64,000 bases of DNA. It comes from Streptomyces actuosus (GTDB lineage Bacteria; Actinomycetota; Actinomycetes; Streptomycetales; Streptomycetaceae). The position numbers and the translations under genes were made by a program. Each line of letters opens with the position of its first letter. The stretch's first letter is position 1. Under the pieces are notes generated by a model. It made no database searches and was not told the DNA's origin. It saw only the letters and a program-made list of their open reading frames with translations. Of this stretch, positions 36,701 to 44,900 are shown one piece after another. The stretch spans positions 1 to 64,000 of the forward strand of contig NZ_JAFFZS010000015.1 of NCBI RefSeq assembly GCF_016921115.1. The letters are read 5' to 3'.

Positions 36701-37338
36701 ACGACTACCTGTACGCCTCCGACCTGGACGAGCGGGCGGCGGAGGTGCGGCGGCGGATCGGCGTCCCCGAGGGGAAGAAGGTCGTGCTGTACGCGCCGAC
36801 GTGGCGCGACGACCTCTCACACCGCGTGGGCCAGTTCCGTTTCGAGCTGCGCCTGGATCTGGAGGACGCCCAGCGCCGCCTGGGCGACGACCACGTCCTG
36901 ATGATCCGCCGGCACTCCAACGTCGTGGACAGCATCCCCGGCGCGGGCAACGGCTTCGTCTTCGACGTCTCGGAGTACCCGGACATCGCGGACCTGTACG
37001 TCGCCGCGGACATGATGATCACGGACTACTCGTCGGTGATGTTCGACTACGCGCACCTGCGCCGGCCGATGCTGTTCTTCACCTACGACCTGGAGCACTA
37101 CCGGGACCGGCTGCGCGGGTTCTACTTCGACTTCGAGAACGACGCGCCCGGACCGCTGATCCACACCTCCGAGGAGCTGATCGACGCGATCCGCGACATC
37201 GACCGGGTGTCGGACAAGTACCGCGCCGAGTACGACCGCTTCCACACGCTGTTCTGCGACCTGGACGACGGCCATGCCGCCGAGCGCGTCGCCGACCTGA
37301 TGTTCGAGCAGGCGCGCCGGTACGACAACAGGCTCTGA
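33730..37338 (+). CDS. Giant GT2 / CDP-glycerol glycerophosphotransferase-like polymerase
   Basis: A 1202-residue protein. The N-terminal 230 residues are a GT2 domain (APRLSVIVPIYNVERYLPAC, DDGSPDGSA, FVDSDDVIPSD). About 380–800 forms several beta-rich modules of the kind found in teichoic acid glycosyltransferases such as TarS (for example LKLRIERVRAVVTDRRQVDD). The C-terminal 370 residues are a TagF-like domain with QTWHGTMLKKIGLDI and TDYSSVMFDYAHLRRP. Codon use matches the neighbours. The middle domain distinguishes it from the 743-residue paralogue upstream. AAGGAG lies about 11 bases before ATG at 33730, and the longer open frame overlaps the upstream gene and is rejected. It is convergent with the GT4 gene. 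Confidence 0.88.
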   Translation: MAPRLSVIVPIYNVERYLPACLTSLAAQTMPDLEVVMVDDGSPDGSAAIAEEFAAKDARFRLVTRENGGLGAARNTGLEHLAPQSEFIAFVDSDDVIPSDAYRLMLASLDESGSDFATGNVLHVNSSKIWQSPMHRILSRGAVQGTHVTRDLRLLTDRIACNKVFRRSFWERHDFRFPEGVLYEDTPVIVPAQFLARSVDVISAPTYYWRLRDGEAAPSITQRRSEPKAVRDRTSAVQSVSRFFAERPEATAAEMKREYDRTVLTGDLRIFLNVLPEGKEEFHAEFFRVVNGYLDQVDPDLVMELPAPARVKWLLVRKHALAELLELFESERRGDRVRIDGLLRKYAAFSALENSSLRLPKRVLRIDRDMTAAAPLRELSWRGGKLHMAGHAWINRVDQSGPRSAIKVLALKRDGSRKRTVLPLRNVHAPECTALSNQRQYNYDWAGWEYEFDPARLRRGKTWQEGTWHLGVGIASAGLVRKKAIHTSGAAAQNHATYQWLDENFRILPSTATGSLKLRIERVRAVVTDRRQVDDALELKGEIRVPLSPNERVALSVTNRKSGERLDYPVELGATQGERTAFRVCVPLEDVALLPEHIDATGTDVSSGGADPAQVATRTWSTELVATDLEGKKRKFGTVVADALPDLQIRLPLSLGEGADHFELAVLGGNTGYLKFTGRSLRACVTGVRWADGRYTVHGTAPRDITGWTFLIKARDYFDEKTIDLTVDADGRFEAHFTPSRMSGAAKNLPLKTGRWNLFLRSGGDEPDMPCILDRHASPKLPISGEHNGRGYDFEARWFDHPQLHCLPDLTMEERGAFHQARLRSEVYEQGRTKPLRESVLFISYNGKQYSDSPRAIHEELVRRGTDLEQLWLVRDGQVDVPSTVTPVRFQGADWYDALARCRYIVTNAHLPHWIERRPEQVVVQTWHGTMLKKIGLDIDAPKFNPDYHDQLRLEAANWSMMVSSNRFSTPILKRAMAFDGEIVETGYPRNDYLYASDLDERAAEVRRRIGVPEGKKVVLYAPTWRDDLSHRVGQFRFELRLDLEDAQRRLGDDHVLMIRRHSNVVDSIPGAGNGFVFDVSEYPDIADLYVAADMMITDYSSVMFDYAHLRRPMLFFTYDLEHYRDRLRGFYFDFENDAPGPLIHTSEELIDAIRDIDRVSDKYRAEYDRFHTLFCDLDDGHAAERVADLMFEQARRYDNRL

Positions 37339-37355
37339 TCCGCCTCGCCGTGTCT

Positions 37356-37396
37356 GCCGGCGGGCCGGGACGGTCGGTGCCGCCGGGCCCGCCGGC
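37356..37396. terminator. Bidirectional hairpin between convergent genes
   Basis: GCCGGCGGGCC and GGCCCGCCGGC form an 11-bp perfect stem with a 19-base loop in the 62-base gap between the giant polymerase (plus) and the GT4 gene (minus). The symmetry can serve both transcripts. Confidence 0.75.
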
Positions 37397-37400
37397 GGGC

Positions 37401-39428
37401 TCAGACGGTCACGGTCTTCACGGACAGCTGCGCCGCGCTGTTGAAGTACGGGCGCACCTCGACGCCCTTGGGCGGCTTGGGCGCGGCCGTACCGGTGATC
37501 TTCCGCCTGACCCGGCGCAGCTGCCTGCCCAGCGGGCTGGGCTGGGCGGGCGCGACGGCCTTCAGCACGGGCCGCGGATAGGTGTAGACGTCGATCGGCT
37601 TCAGGACGTCGGTGGCGAGCTTGCTCAGCGGCAGCCGCTCGGCGTCGGGCGCGGGCCGCAGCCACACGTCCCAGATGGTCTCCTTGCCCTTGTGGTCGCC
37701 GATCAGCCGCTTGCTGTCGAGCCGGGCCGACAGCGCCCCACCGGAGCCGGGCTGCGTGTCGAAGGTGATCGTCGCCGGTTCCTTGCCGCGCCGGGTCGCC
37801 TCGATGACGGCGCCGCTCGCCGCCGCGCCCCACAGCGCGGCGTCGACGACCAGCGTGAAGCCGTCCACGGTGAGGCCCGCGACCTCGGCGTGCCGGTCAC
37901 GGACCCGGCTGCGGACGCGCAGCCGCCCGTCGCCCTGCCGGTACGGCAGCAGCCACTCCAGGGCCGGGCCGTCGCCGGTGCGCGGCAGTTCGACCGTGAG
38001 CAGGTCACGGGTGTCGACGCCGAAGCCGTCGGTGGTCAGCGGCACCTCCAGGCCGTCCGCGGTGCCCACGGACACCTCCCACTCGCCCTCGGGCAGTCCG
38101 TCGTGCCAGGGCACGAGCGCCTCGCCGGCCGGGGACAGCGGGAAGCGGCGCTCCTCCTCGTCCTGGCCGGGCCGACGGCAGATGATGTCGACCTCGCCGA
38201 GGTCGGCGGGCATCCGGTCGACTGCGACGAGGACGGAGCCGTCGCCCTGGACGACCGCGGTGGCGGTGTGCGGCAGCCGGCGGCGCGCCAGGGCCCGTTC
38301 CAGGACGGCCTCGAACCGCTCGCGGCTGCCCGTCTCGTGGAAGCGTTCGGCGTTGCGGACGGCGGCCCGGCCCATGGTGCGGCGGCGCTCGTCGTCCCCG
38401 ACCAGCGTCATCATCGCGGCGGTCATCGCCGCGACGTCGCCCTTGGGCACGACGAAGCCGTCCTCGCCGTCGGTGACGATGTTGCGCGGCCCGTGGTCGG
38501 CGTCGGTGCTGATCACCGGCAGTCCGGCGGCCATGGCCTCGACGATGACGTTGCCGAAGGCCTCGCGCTTGGACGGCATCAGGAACACCGATCCCTTGGC
38601 GAACTCCGGGGAGACCGGGGTGGCCGGGCCCATCAGCAGCACGTCGTTGTACAGGCCGAGCTTCTCGATCTGCTTGCGCAGATTCGCCTTCTCCGCGCCG
38701 TTGCCGTAGATGCGGAGCTTCCAGCCGGGGTGCTCGGCGACCACCGGGGCGAACGCCTCGACGGCCATGGCGAAGTTCTTGTTCTCCTTCAGCAGGCCCG
38801 CCGCGATGATCACCTTGTTGTCGCCGGTGGAGCGGTGCGTGGAGGCGGGCACGCAGTTCGGCATGACCTCCAGCCGGTTGCGCACACCGGGCACCAGCTT
38901 GCCCAGGCTGGCGACCTCCTCGGGGGTGAGGGCGGTGATCGCGTCGAGGTCGTGGTAGGTACGGAAGAGCGGCTTCTTCTCCCACTCCGCGTAGATCGCG
39001 GGCATGGAGTGCTCCTGCGCCAGCCGGAGATAGTCCTTGCGGGCGTGACTGAGCATGATGGTGATACGCGGGTTGGAGCTGACCACCGCGTCGGCGTCGG
39101 TGGTCTCCAGCCACTCCAGCAGCCTCAGTTCGGCGAGCCGGCTGATCCACGGCGTGCCCTCCCGCTCCTTCGGCGGGAAGACGTAGACCTTCGGGAACTC
39201 CTCGATCAGCGGGTTGTCCAGGTCGGAGGCGGGGGAGTTGCCGCGCAGGTCGGTGAGGACAGTGACCTTCACCCGCGGGTCGAGCGGGAAGTAGGACTCG
39301 TCGCGTGACTTGCGCAGGCACACGATTTCCACGTCGTGTTTCTCCGCCAGCGCCCCGGCGAGGTTCTGCGTCGCGCTCACCACACCGCCGATGTGGCAGA
39401 GGTTGCTGACAATGAATGAAATCTTCAT
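37401..39428 (-). CDS. GT4-family glycosyltransferase with C-terminal beta domains
   Basis: A 675-residue protein. The first 380 residues are a GT-B fold, family 4 glycosyltransferase: SNLCHIGGVVSATQNLAGAL, AAGLLKENKNFAMAVEAF and SKREAFGNVIVEAMAAGLPV, whose EAFG…E segment is the nucleotide-sugar-binding site. Residues about 390–675 are strand-rich and resemble the accessory modules of the neighbouring polymerase. There is no membrane segment. The convergent position next to two TagF-like enzymes and galE suggests that it primes or decorates the same wall polymer. Expression is probably separate, from the 157-base spacer after obgE. Donor and acceptor unknown. Confidence 0.85.
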   Translation of the reverse strand: MKISFIVSNLCHIGGVVSATQNLAGALAEKHDVEIVCLRKSRDESYFPLDPRVKVTVLTDLRGNSPASDLDNPLIEEFPKVYVFPPKEREGTPWISRLAELRLLEWLETTDADAVVSSNPRITIMLSHARKDYLRLAQEHSMPAIYAEWEKKPLFRTYHDLDAITALTPEEVASLGKLVPGVRNRLEVMPNCVPASTHRSTGDNKVIIAAGLLKENKNFAMAVEAFAPVVAEHPGWKLRIYGNGAEKANLRKQIEKLGLYNDVLLMGPATPVSPEFAKGSVFLMPSKREAFGNVIVEAMAAGLPVISTDADHGPRNIVTDGEDGFVVPKGDVAAMTAAMMTLVGDDERRRTMGRAAVRNAERFHETGSRERFEAVLERALARRRLPHTATAVVQGDGSVLVAVDRMPADLGEVDIICRRPGQDEEERRFPLSPAGEALVPWHDGLPEGEWEVSVGTADGLEVPLTTDGFGVDTRDLLTVELPRTGDGPALEWLLPYRQGDGRLRVRSRVRDRHAEVAGLTVDGFTLVVDAALWGAAASGAVIEATRRGKEPATITFDTQPGSGGALSARLDSKRLIGDHKGKETIWDVWLRPAPDAERLPLSKLATDVLKPIDVYTYPRPVLKAVAPAQPSPLGRQLRRVRRKITGTAAPKPPKGVEVRPYFNSAAQLSVKTVTV

Positions 39429-39585
39429 CTGTGCAAGTACTTTCCGTCCGGCGGTGAGGCGCAGCGCTGGCAGGCGCCGACAACAGAGGCCGCTGTCGTC
39501 TCAGGGAAGACGTCCCACCGCTCGGAAAAGTTGTAGACCTGGGGCCATTTTGACGGCGATCGGGTGAACACCGCGTGAGGACCCG

Positions 39586-41031
39586 TCAGAACGGCTCGAA
39601 GTCGTCGTACGCACGCTCCGACTCGTCCCGTTCGGCCTGCCGGTCGCGGCGGCGCTGCGCCGCGGGCCGGGGCGCCTCGAAGCGGTGGTCCTCACCGCGC
39701 CGGCCCAGCATCTCCGCACCGGCCGTCACCGTCGGCTCCCAGTCGAAGACGACCGCGTTCTCCTCGGGGCCGATCGCCACACCGTCGCCGGAACGGGCGC
39801 CCGCCTTCATCAACTCCTCTTCCACACCGAGGCGGTTGAGCCGGTCGGCGAGGTAGCCGACGGCCTCGTCGTTGTTGAAGTCGGTCTGGCGCACCCAGCG
39901 TTCGGGCTTCTCGCCGCGGACGCGGAAGAGCGGCTCGCCGCCGACGTCCTCCCGGGTGACCGTGAAGCCCGCGTCGTCGACCGCCTTGGGGCGGATGACG
40001 ATCCGGGTGGCTTCCTCCTTGGGCCTGGCCGCCCGCGCCTTGGCCACCAGCTCGCCCAGCGCGTACGTCAGCTCCTTCAGCCCGGTGTGCGCCACCGCGG
40101 ACACCTCGAAGACCCGGTAGCCCCGCTCCTCCAGGTCCGGCCGCACCATCTCGGCGAGGTCGCGGCCGTCCGGCACGTCGATCTTGTTCAGGACGACGAC
40201 GCGGGGACGGTTGTCCAGGCCGCCGTACTGCCGCAGCTCCTCCTCGATGACGTCGAGGTCGGAGACCGGGTCGCGCTCGGCCTCCAGGGTGGCCGTGTCG
40301 AGGACGTGGACGAGCACGCTGCACCGCTCCACGTGCCGCAGGAACTCCAGCCCCAGGCCCTTGCCCTCGCTGGCGCCCGGGATCAGGCCGGGGACGTCGG
40401 CGACGGTGTAGACGGTCGAGCCGCTGGTGACCACGCCGAGGTTGGGGACGAGGGTGGTGAACGGGTAGTCGGCGATCTTCGGCCGGGCCGCCGACAGCAC
40501 CGAGATGAGGGACGACTTGCCCGCGCTCGGGTAGCCGACCAGCGCCACGTCGGCGACGGTCTTCAGCTCCAGGACGACGTCCTGGAGGTCCCCCGGCTCG
40601 CCCAGCAGCGCGAATCCGGGCGCCTTGCGGCGGGCGGAGGCGAGGGCGGCGTTGCCCAGCCCGCCCCGGCCGCCCTGTGCGGCGATGTACGACGTGCCGT
40701 GGCCGACCAGGTCGGCGAGGACGTTGCCCGCCTTGTCGAGCACGACCGTGCCGTCCGGCACCGGCAGGACGAGGTCCTGGCCGTCCTTGCCGGAGCGGTT
40801 GCCGCCCTCACCGGGCTTGCCGTTGGTGGCCTTGCGGTGCGGGGAGTGGTGGTAGTCGAGGAGCGTGGTCACCGACTGGTCGACGGTGAGGATCACGTCG
40901 CCACCGCGTCCGCCGTTGCCGCCGTCGGGCCCGCCCAGCGGTTTGAACTTCTCACGGTGGACGGAGGCACAGCCGTGGCCTCCGCTACCCGCGGCGACGT
41001 GCAGCTCGACGCGGTCCACGAAGGTGGTCAT
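39586..41031 (-). CDS. obgE: Obg-family GTPase
   Basis: A 481-residue Obg GTPase involved in 50S maturation, stringent response and, in Streptomyces, differentiation control. The Gly-rich Obg fold spans residues 1–158 (HVAAGSGGHGCASVHREKF). The G domain starts at about 160 with the P-loop GYPSAGKSSLIS and includes DVPGLIPGA and NKID. A C-terminal OCT domain is near 345–425 and an acidic tail ends the protein. GGAGG lies nine bases before the ATG. The order rplU–rpmA–obgE is widely conserved; a hairpin at 41098–41137 sits between rpmA and obgE and may lower read-through. In S. coelicolor obg is essential and affects aerial growth, from memory. Confidence 0.97.
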   Translation of the reverse strand: MTTFVDRVELHVAAGSGGHGCASVHREKFKPLGGPDGGNGGRGGDVILTVDQSVTTLLDYHHSPHRKATNGKPGEGGNRSGKDGQDLVLPVPDGTVVLDKAGNVLADLVGHGTSYIAAQGGRGGLGNAALASARRKAPGFALLGEPGDLQDVVLELKTVADVALVGYPSAGKSSLISVLSAARPKIADYPFTTLVPNLGVVTSGSTVYTVADVPGLIPGASEGKGLGLEFLRHVERCSVLVHVLDTATLEAERDPVSDLDVIEEELRQYGGLDNRPRVVVLNKIDVPDGRDLAEMVRPDLEERGYRVFEVSAVAHTGLKELTYALGELVAKARAARPKEEATRIVIRPKAVDDAGFTVTREDVGGEPLFRVRGEKPERWVRQTDFNNDEAVGYLADRLNRLGVEEELMKAGARSGDGVAIGPEENAVVFDWEPTVTAGAEMLGRRGEDHRFEAPRPAAQRRRDRQAERDESERAYDDFEPF

Positions 41032-41097
41032 GGTTCAGTGCCTCCAGATACGTGCGGTCATGGCGTTGCAGTGCTGTGTTCCATGAGAACAAGCGAA

Positions 41098-41137
41098 AGG
41101 CGGACCCGCCTTCCCGCACGGGAAGTGAGGTCCGCCT
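41098..41137 (-). terminator. Hairpin between rpmA and obgE
   Basis: AGGCGGACC and GGTCCGCCT pair over 9 bp. The enclosed sequence itself holds a second short hairpin (CTTCCCG with CGGGAAG). It starts 20 bases after the rpmA stop, so it may end most rplU–rpmA transcripts. Confidence 0.7.
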
Positions 41138-41156
41138 CGCGAAGTGATGCGTCCGG

Positions 41157-41411
41157 TCAGGCGACCGGGACGATGTTCACGACCTTGCGGCCGCGGTGGG
41201 TGCCGAACTGCACCGCGCCGGCCTGCAGGGCGAACAGCGTGTCGTCGCCGCCACGGCCCACACCCGCACCGGGGTGGAAGTGGGTACCACGCTGGCGGAT
41301 CAGGATCTCGCCCGCGTTCACGACCTGACCGCCGAAGCGCTTCACACCGAGCCGCTGGGCGTTGGAGTCGCGACCGTTCCGGGTGGACGATGCGCCCTTC
41401 TTGTGTGCCAT
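41157..41411 (-). CDS. rpmA: 50S ribosomal protein L27
   Basis: An 84-residue L27, which reaches toward the peptidyl transferase centre. The start MAHKKGASSTRNGRDSNAQR is typical, and the protein keeps the mature N-terminus without the cleavable extension found in Firmicutes. GQVVNAGEILIRQRGTHFHPG and GRGGDDTLFALQAG are conserved. It lies 13 bases after rplU and is co-transcribed. Confidence 0.98.
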   Translation of the reverse strand: MAHKKGASSTRNGRDSNAQRLGVKRFGGQVVNAGEILIRQRGTHFHPGAGVGRGGDDTLFALQAGAVQFGTHRGRKVVNIVPVA

Positions 41412-41424
41412 CTCTCCTCAGTCC

Positions 41425-41745
41425 TTACTTCGCAGCCGCGGGGATCGACGTGACCTTGATCGCCGTGTACTGCTGGCGGTGGCCCTGGCGACGGCGGTAG
41501 CCGGTCTTGTTCTTGTAGCGCAGAATGTCGATCTTCTGCCCCTTGTGGTGGTCCACGACCTCGGCCTGGACCTTGATGCCGGCCAGCACCCACGGGTCGC
41601 TGGTCACGGCGTCGCCGTCGACAACGAGCAGGGTCGAGAGCTCGACCGTGTCGCCAACCTTGGCGGTGGAAATCTTGTCAACCTCGACGATGTCGCCGAC
41701 AGCAACCTTGTGCTGCCGACCACCGCTGCGCACGATGGCGTACAC
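41425..41745 (-). CDS. rplU: 50S ribosomal protein L21
   Basis: A 106-residue L21, a 23S rRNA-binding protein of the large subunit. YAIVRSGGRQHKVAVGDIV at the start and the C-terminal KNKTGYRRRQGHRQQYTAIKV are diagnostic. The start is GTG at 41745; the longer ATG frame upstream runs through leader hairpins and is rejected. A promoter-like TTGACC–18–TAACCT lies about 145 bases upstream, leaving a structured leader of about 139 bases. rpmA follows after 13 bases. Confidence 0.97.
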   Translation of the reverse strand: MYAIVRSGGRQHKVAVGDIVEVDKISTAKVGDTVELSTLLVVDGDAVTSDPWVLAGIKVQAEVVDHHKGQKIDILRYKNKTGYRRRQGHRQQYTAIKVTSIPAAAK

Positions 41746-41793
41746 GCGGAACTCACTCTCTCGCTCGGGAAACGAACCCCCGCAGGCCAGCCT

Positions 41794-41840
41794 CCCGTGA
41801 TGCACGGGCGACCTCTCCCGGCCAACCCTGTGACCGGGAG
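41794..41840 (-). promoter_or_regulatory. Structured 5' leader of rplU
   Basis: Two adjacent hairpins lie in the untranslated leader: CCCGTG/CACGGG with a three-base loop (41794–41808) and CTCCCGG/CCGGGAG with a 12-base loop (41815–41821 with 41834–41840). Autoregulatory leaders in front of ribosomal protein operons are common; whether L21 binds here is unknown. Confidence 0.5.
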
Positions 41841-41890
41841 GAAGAAGGTTTACGGGGATGCGGCGTGCGCAATGGACACGCCGACGGTCT

Positions 41891-41920
41891 AGGTTACGGG
41901 GCCACGGCCGACACGGTCAA
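41891..41920 (-). promoter_or_regulatory. Probable promoter of rplU–rpmA
   Basis: The minus strand carries TTGACC (41915–41920) and TAACCT (41891–41896) with an 18-base spacer, a good match to the housekeeping consensus. Transcription would start near 41884, just after the rne 3' end. Confidence 0.6.
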
Positions 41921-41960
41921 ACCGGGCCCAGGTCCCCGCATCGGCCACGCCGTACGCGGC

Positions 41961-44900
41961 TCAGCTCTCCTCGGCTGCGGCCGGGACCGCGGTCTTCTTC
42001 GCCGCCGTCTTCTTGGCCGCGGCCGTCTTGGTGGTCTTCGCCGCCTTCTTGGCCGTCGCCTTCTTCGCCGCGGTCTTCTTCGCCACCGTCTTCTTGGCCG
42101 CGGCCGTCTTGGCCGCGGCCGTCTTGGTGGCGGCCGTCTTGGTGGCGGCCGTCTTGGTGGCGGCCGTCTTGGTGGCGGCCGTCTTGGTGGCGGCCGTCTT
42201 GGTGGCGGCCGTCTTGGTGGCGGCCGTCTTGGTGGCGGCCTTCTTCGCCGTGGCCTTCTTGGCGGCCTTGCGGGCCGTCTTCTTGGCCGGCGCCGTCGCC
42301 TCCTCGGCCTCGGGCCCGGCCTCGGCGACACCCTGTGCGGACGCCTCCGCTCCGGCGGCCTCGTCCTGCGCCGCCGGCAGGACCACGACGGCCGCGTCCT
42401 CAGGCGCGGTCGGCGCGGTGGCCTTGCGGACGGCACGGCGCCGCGGTCGGGCCGGGGCGGCGGCCTCGGCGGCCGGCACCTCGTCGGCCGGAGCGGCCGA
42501 CGCGGCCTGCGCCGCGGGAGCCTCCGGCTCGGCGGCCGGAGCCGGGGTCGGCTCCTCCGCCGCGGGTGCCGTCTCCGGCACCGTCACCACGGCCGCCTCC
42601 GCCCCGGCGGGCGAACCGGCCGGTGCGGACACCTTGCGGGTGGCCCGGCGGCGGGTACGGCCCTTGGGCGCGGCCTCCTCGGCAGCCGGGGCCTGCAGGG
42701 CGACGACCGCGTCCTCGACCGCGGCGGGCTCGGCCAGCGCCTCGGCAGCCGTCTCGGGCTGCACCGGGCGCTCGGCCTCCTCCCGCACGGTCACCTCCTG
42801 CGCGGTCGGCACCTCGGCCCGGGGAGCACCTGCGTGCGCGGACGCCCGGCGGCCGGCCCGGCGGCGGGAGCGGCCCCGGCCGGCTGCGGCCTCCGCCTCG
42901 GCGACACTGCTGTACAGCTCCTCGTCCGGACCGAAGTCGGGCGAGGGCAGCGCGACCGGCTCCGCCGCCGCCACGGGGGCCTCCGCCTCGGCCTCGGCCT
43001 CCTGCTCCGCGGTCTCGACGGCCGCCGCGGCCTCGTGCTCGTGCGGCTGCTCGGCGGCACCGGCCCGCGCACGCTTCTTGCGCTTGCCGCCGCCGCCCTG
43101 ACCGGTCGGCTGCTCCAAGTGGACGATGACACCGCGCCCGTTGCAGTGGACGCAGGTCTCCGAGAACGACTCCAGCAGGCCCTGGCCGACCCGCTTGCGC
43201 GTCATCTGCACCAGGCCCAGCGAGGTCACCTCGGCGACCTGGTGCTTCGTGCGGTCGCGGCCCAGGCACTCCAGCAGGCGCCGCAGCACGAGGTCGCGGT
43301 TGGACTCCAGGACCATGTCGATGAAGTCGATGACGATGATGCCGCCGAGGTCGCGCAGCCTGAGCTGGCGGACGATCTCCTCGGCCGCCTCCAGGTTGTT
43401 GCGGGTGACGGTCTCCTCGAGGTTGCCGCCCTGGCCGGTGAACTTGCCGGTGTTGACGTCGATGACGACCATCGCCTCGGTCCGGTCGATCACCAGCGAC
43501 CCACCGCTGGGCAGCCAGACCTTGCGGTCCAGCGCCTTGGCGAGCTGCTCGTCGATCCGGTACGTGGCGAAGACGCCGACGTCGCTCGTCCACTTCTGCA
43601 GCCGGTCGGCCAGGTCGGGCGCGACGTGCGAGACGTAGCCGTGCACGGTCTGCCAGGCCTCGTCACCGCTGACGATGACCTTGGAGAAGTCCTCGTTGAA
43701 GATGTCGCGGACGACCCGGACGGTCATGTCCGGCTCGCCGTACAGCAGCGACGGAGCGTTCGAGCCGCCGCCGTTCTTCGACTTCTTCCGGATCTCCTCC
43801 CACTGCGACTGGAGCCGCTCGACGTCCCGGCGCAGCTCGTCCTCGCTCGCGCCCTCGGCGGCGGTGCGCACGATGACGCCCGCGTCCTCGGGGACGATCT
43901 TCTTGAGGATGGTCTTCAGCCGGGCCCGCTCGGTGTCGGGCAGCTTGCGGCTGATGCCGGTCATGGAGCCCTCGGGCACGTACACGAGGTAGCGGCCCGG
44001 CAGGGAGACCTGGCTGGTCAGACGGGCGCCCTTGTGCCCGATCGGGTCCTTGGTGACCTGCACGAGGACGGACTGCCCGGACTTCAGCGCGCTCTCGATG
44101 CGCCGCGGCCCGTTCGCCAGGCCGAGCGCCTCGAAGTTGACCTCGCCGGCGTACAGGACGGCGTTGCGGCCCTTGCCGATGTCGATGAAGGCGGCCTCCA
44201 TCGACGGCAGCACGTTCTGCACCTTGCCGAGGTAGACGTTGCCGACGTACGAGGTCGACTGCTCCTTGTTGACGTAGTGCTCGACGAGCACGCCGTCCTC
44301 CAGGACGCCGATCTGCGTACGGTCGCCGTGCTGCCGGACCACCATGACACGCTCGACGGCCTCGCGGCGGGCCAGGAACTCGGCCTCGGTGATGATCGGC
44401 ACCCTGCGGCGGCCCTGCTCGCGGCCCTCGCGGCGGCGCTGCTTCTTCGCCTCCAGACGCGTGGAGCCCTTGATGGACTGCACCTCGTCCGACGGCTCGG
44501 CGGCCTTGCGCGGCTCGCGGACCTTGACGACGGTGCGCTCGGGGTCGTCGGCGGCGGGCTCGCTGTCGGTACCGGAGTCCCCGGCACGCCGACGGCGACG
44601 GCGGCGACGACGGCTGCTGGAGGAACCGCCGGACTGCTCGTCGCGGGCGTCGGCGCCGTCCTCGGCGTCCTCCTCGACCTGCTCGGCGGTGTCCTCGGCG
44701 TCCTGTTCGGCCTCCTCCGCGGCGAGGTCCTCGTCGGTGTCACCGGCCTCCGCGGCTTCACCGCGACGACGGCGACGGCCACCGCGGCGGCGGCGACGGC
44801 GCGACCCGGTCTCCTCCTCCTCGGTCTCCTCGCTCTCGGCGGCGGCCTCCTCGGCCTCCTCGGCCTCCTCGGCCTGCGGGGCCTGCTCCTGCTGCTCCGC

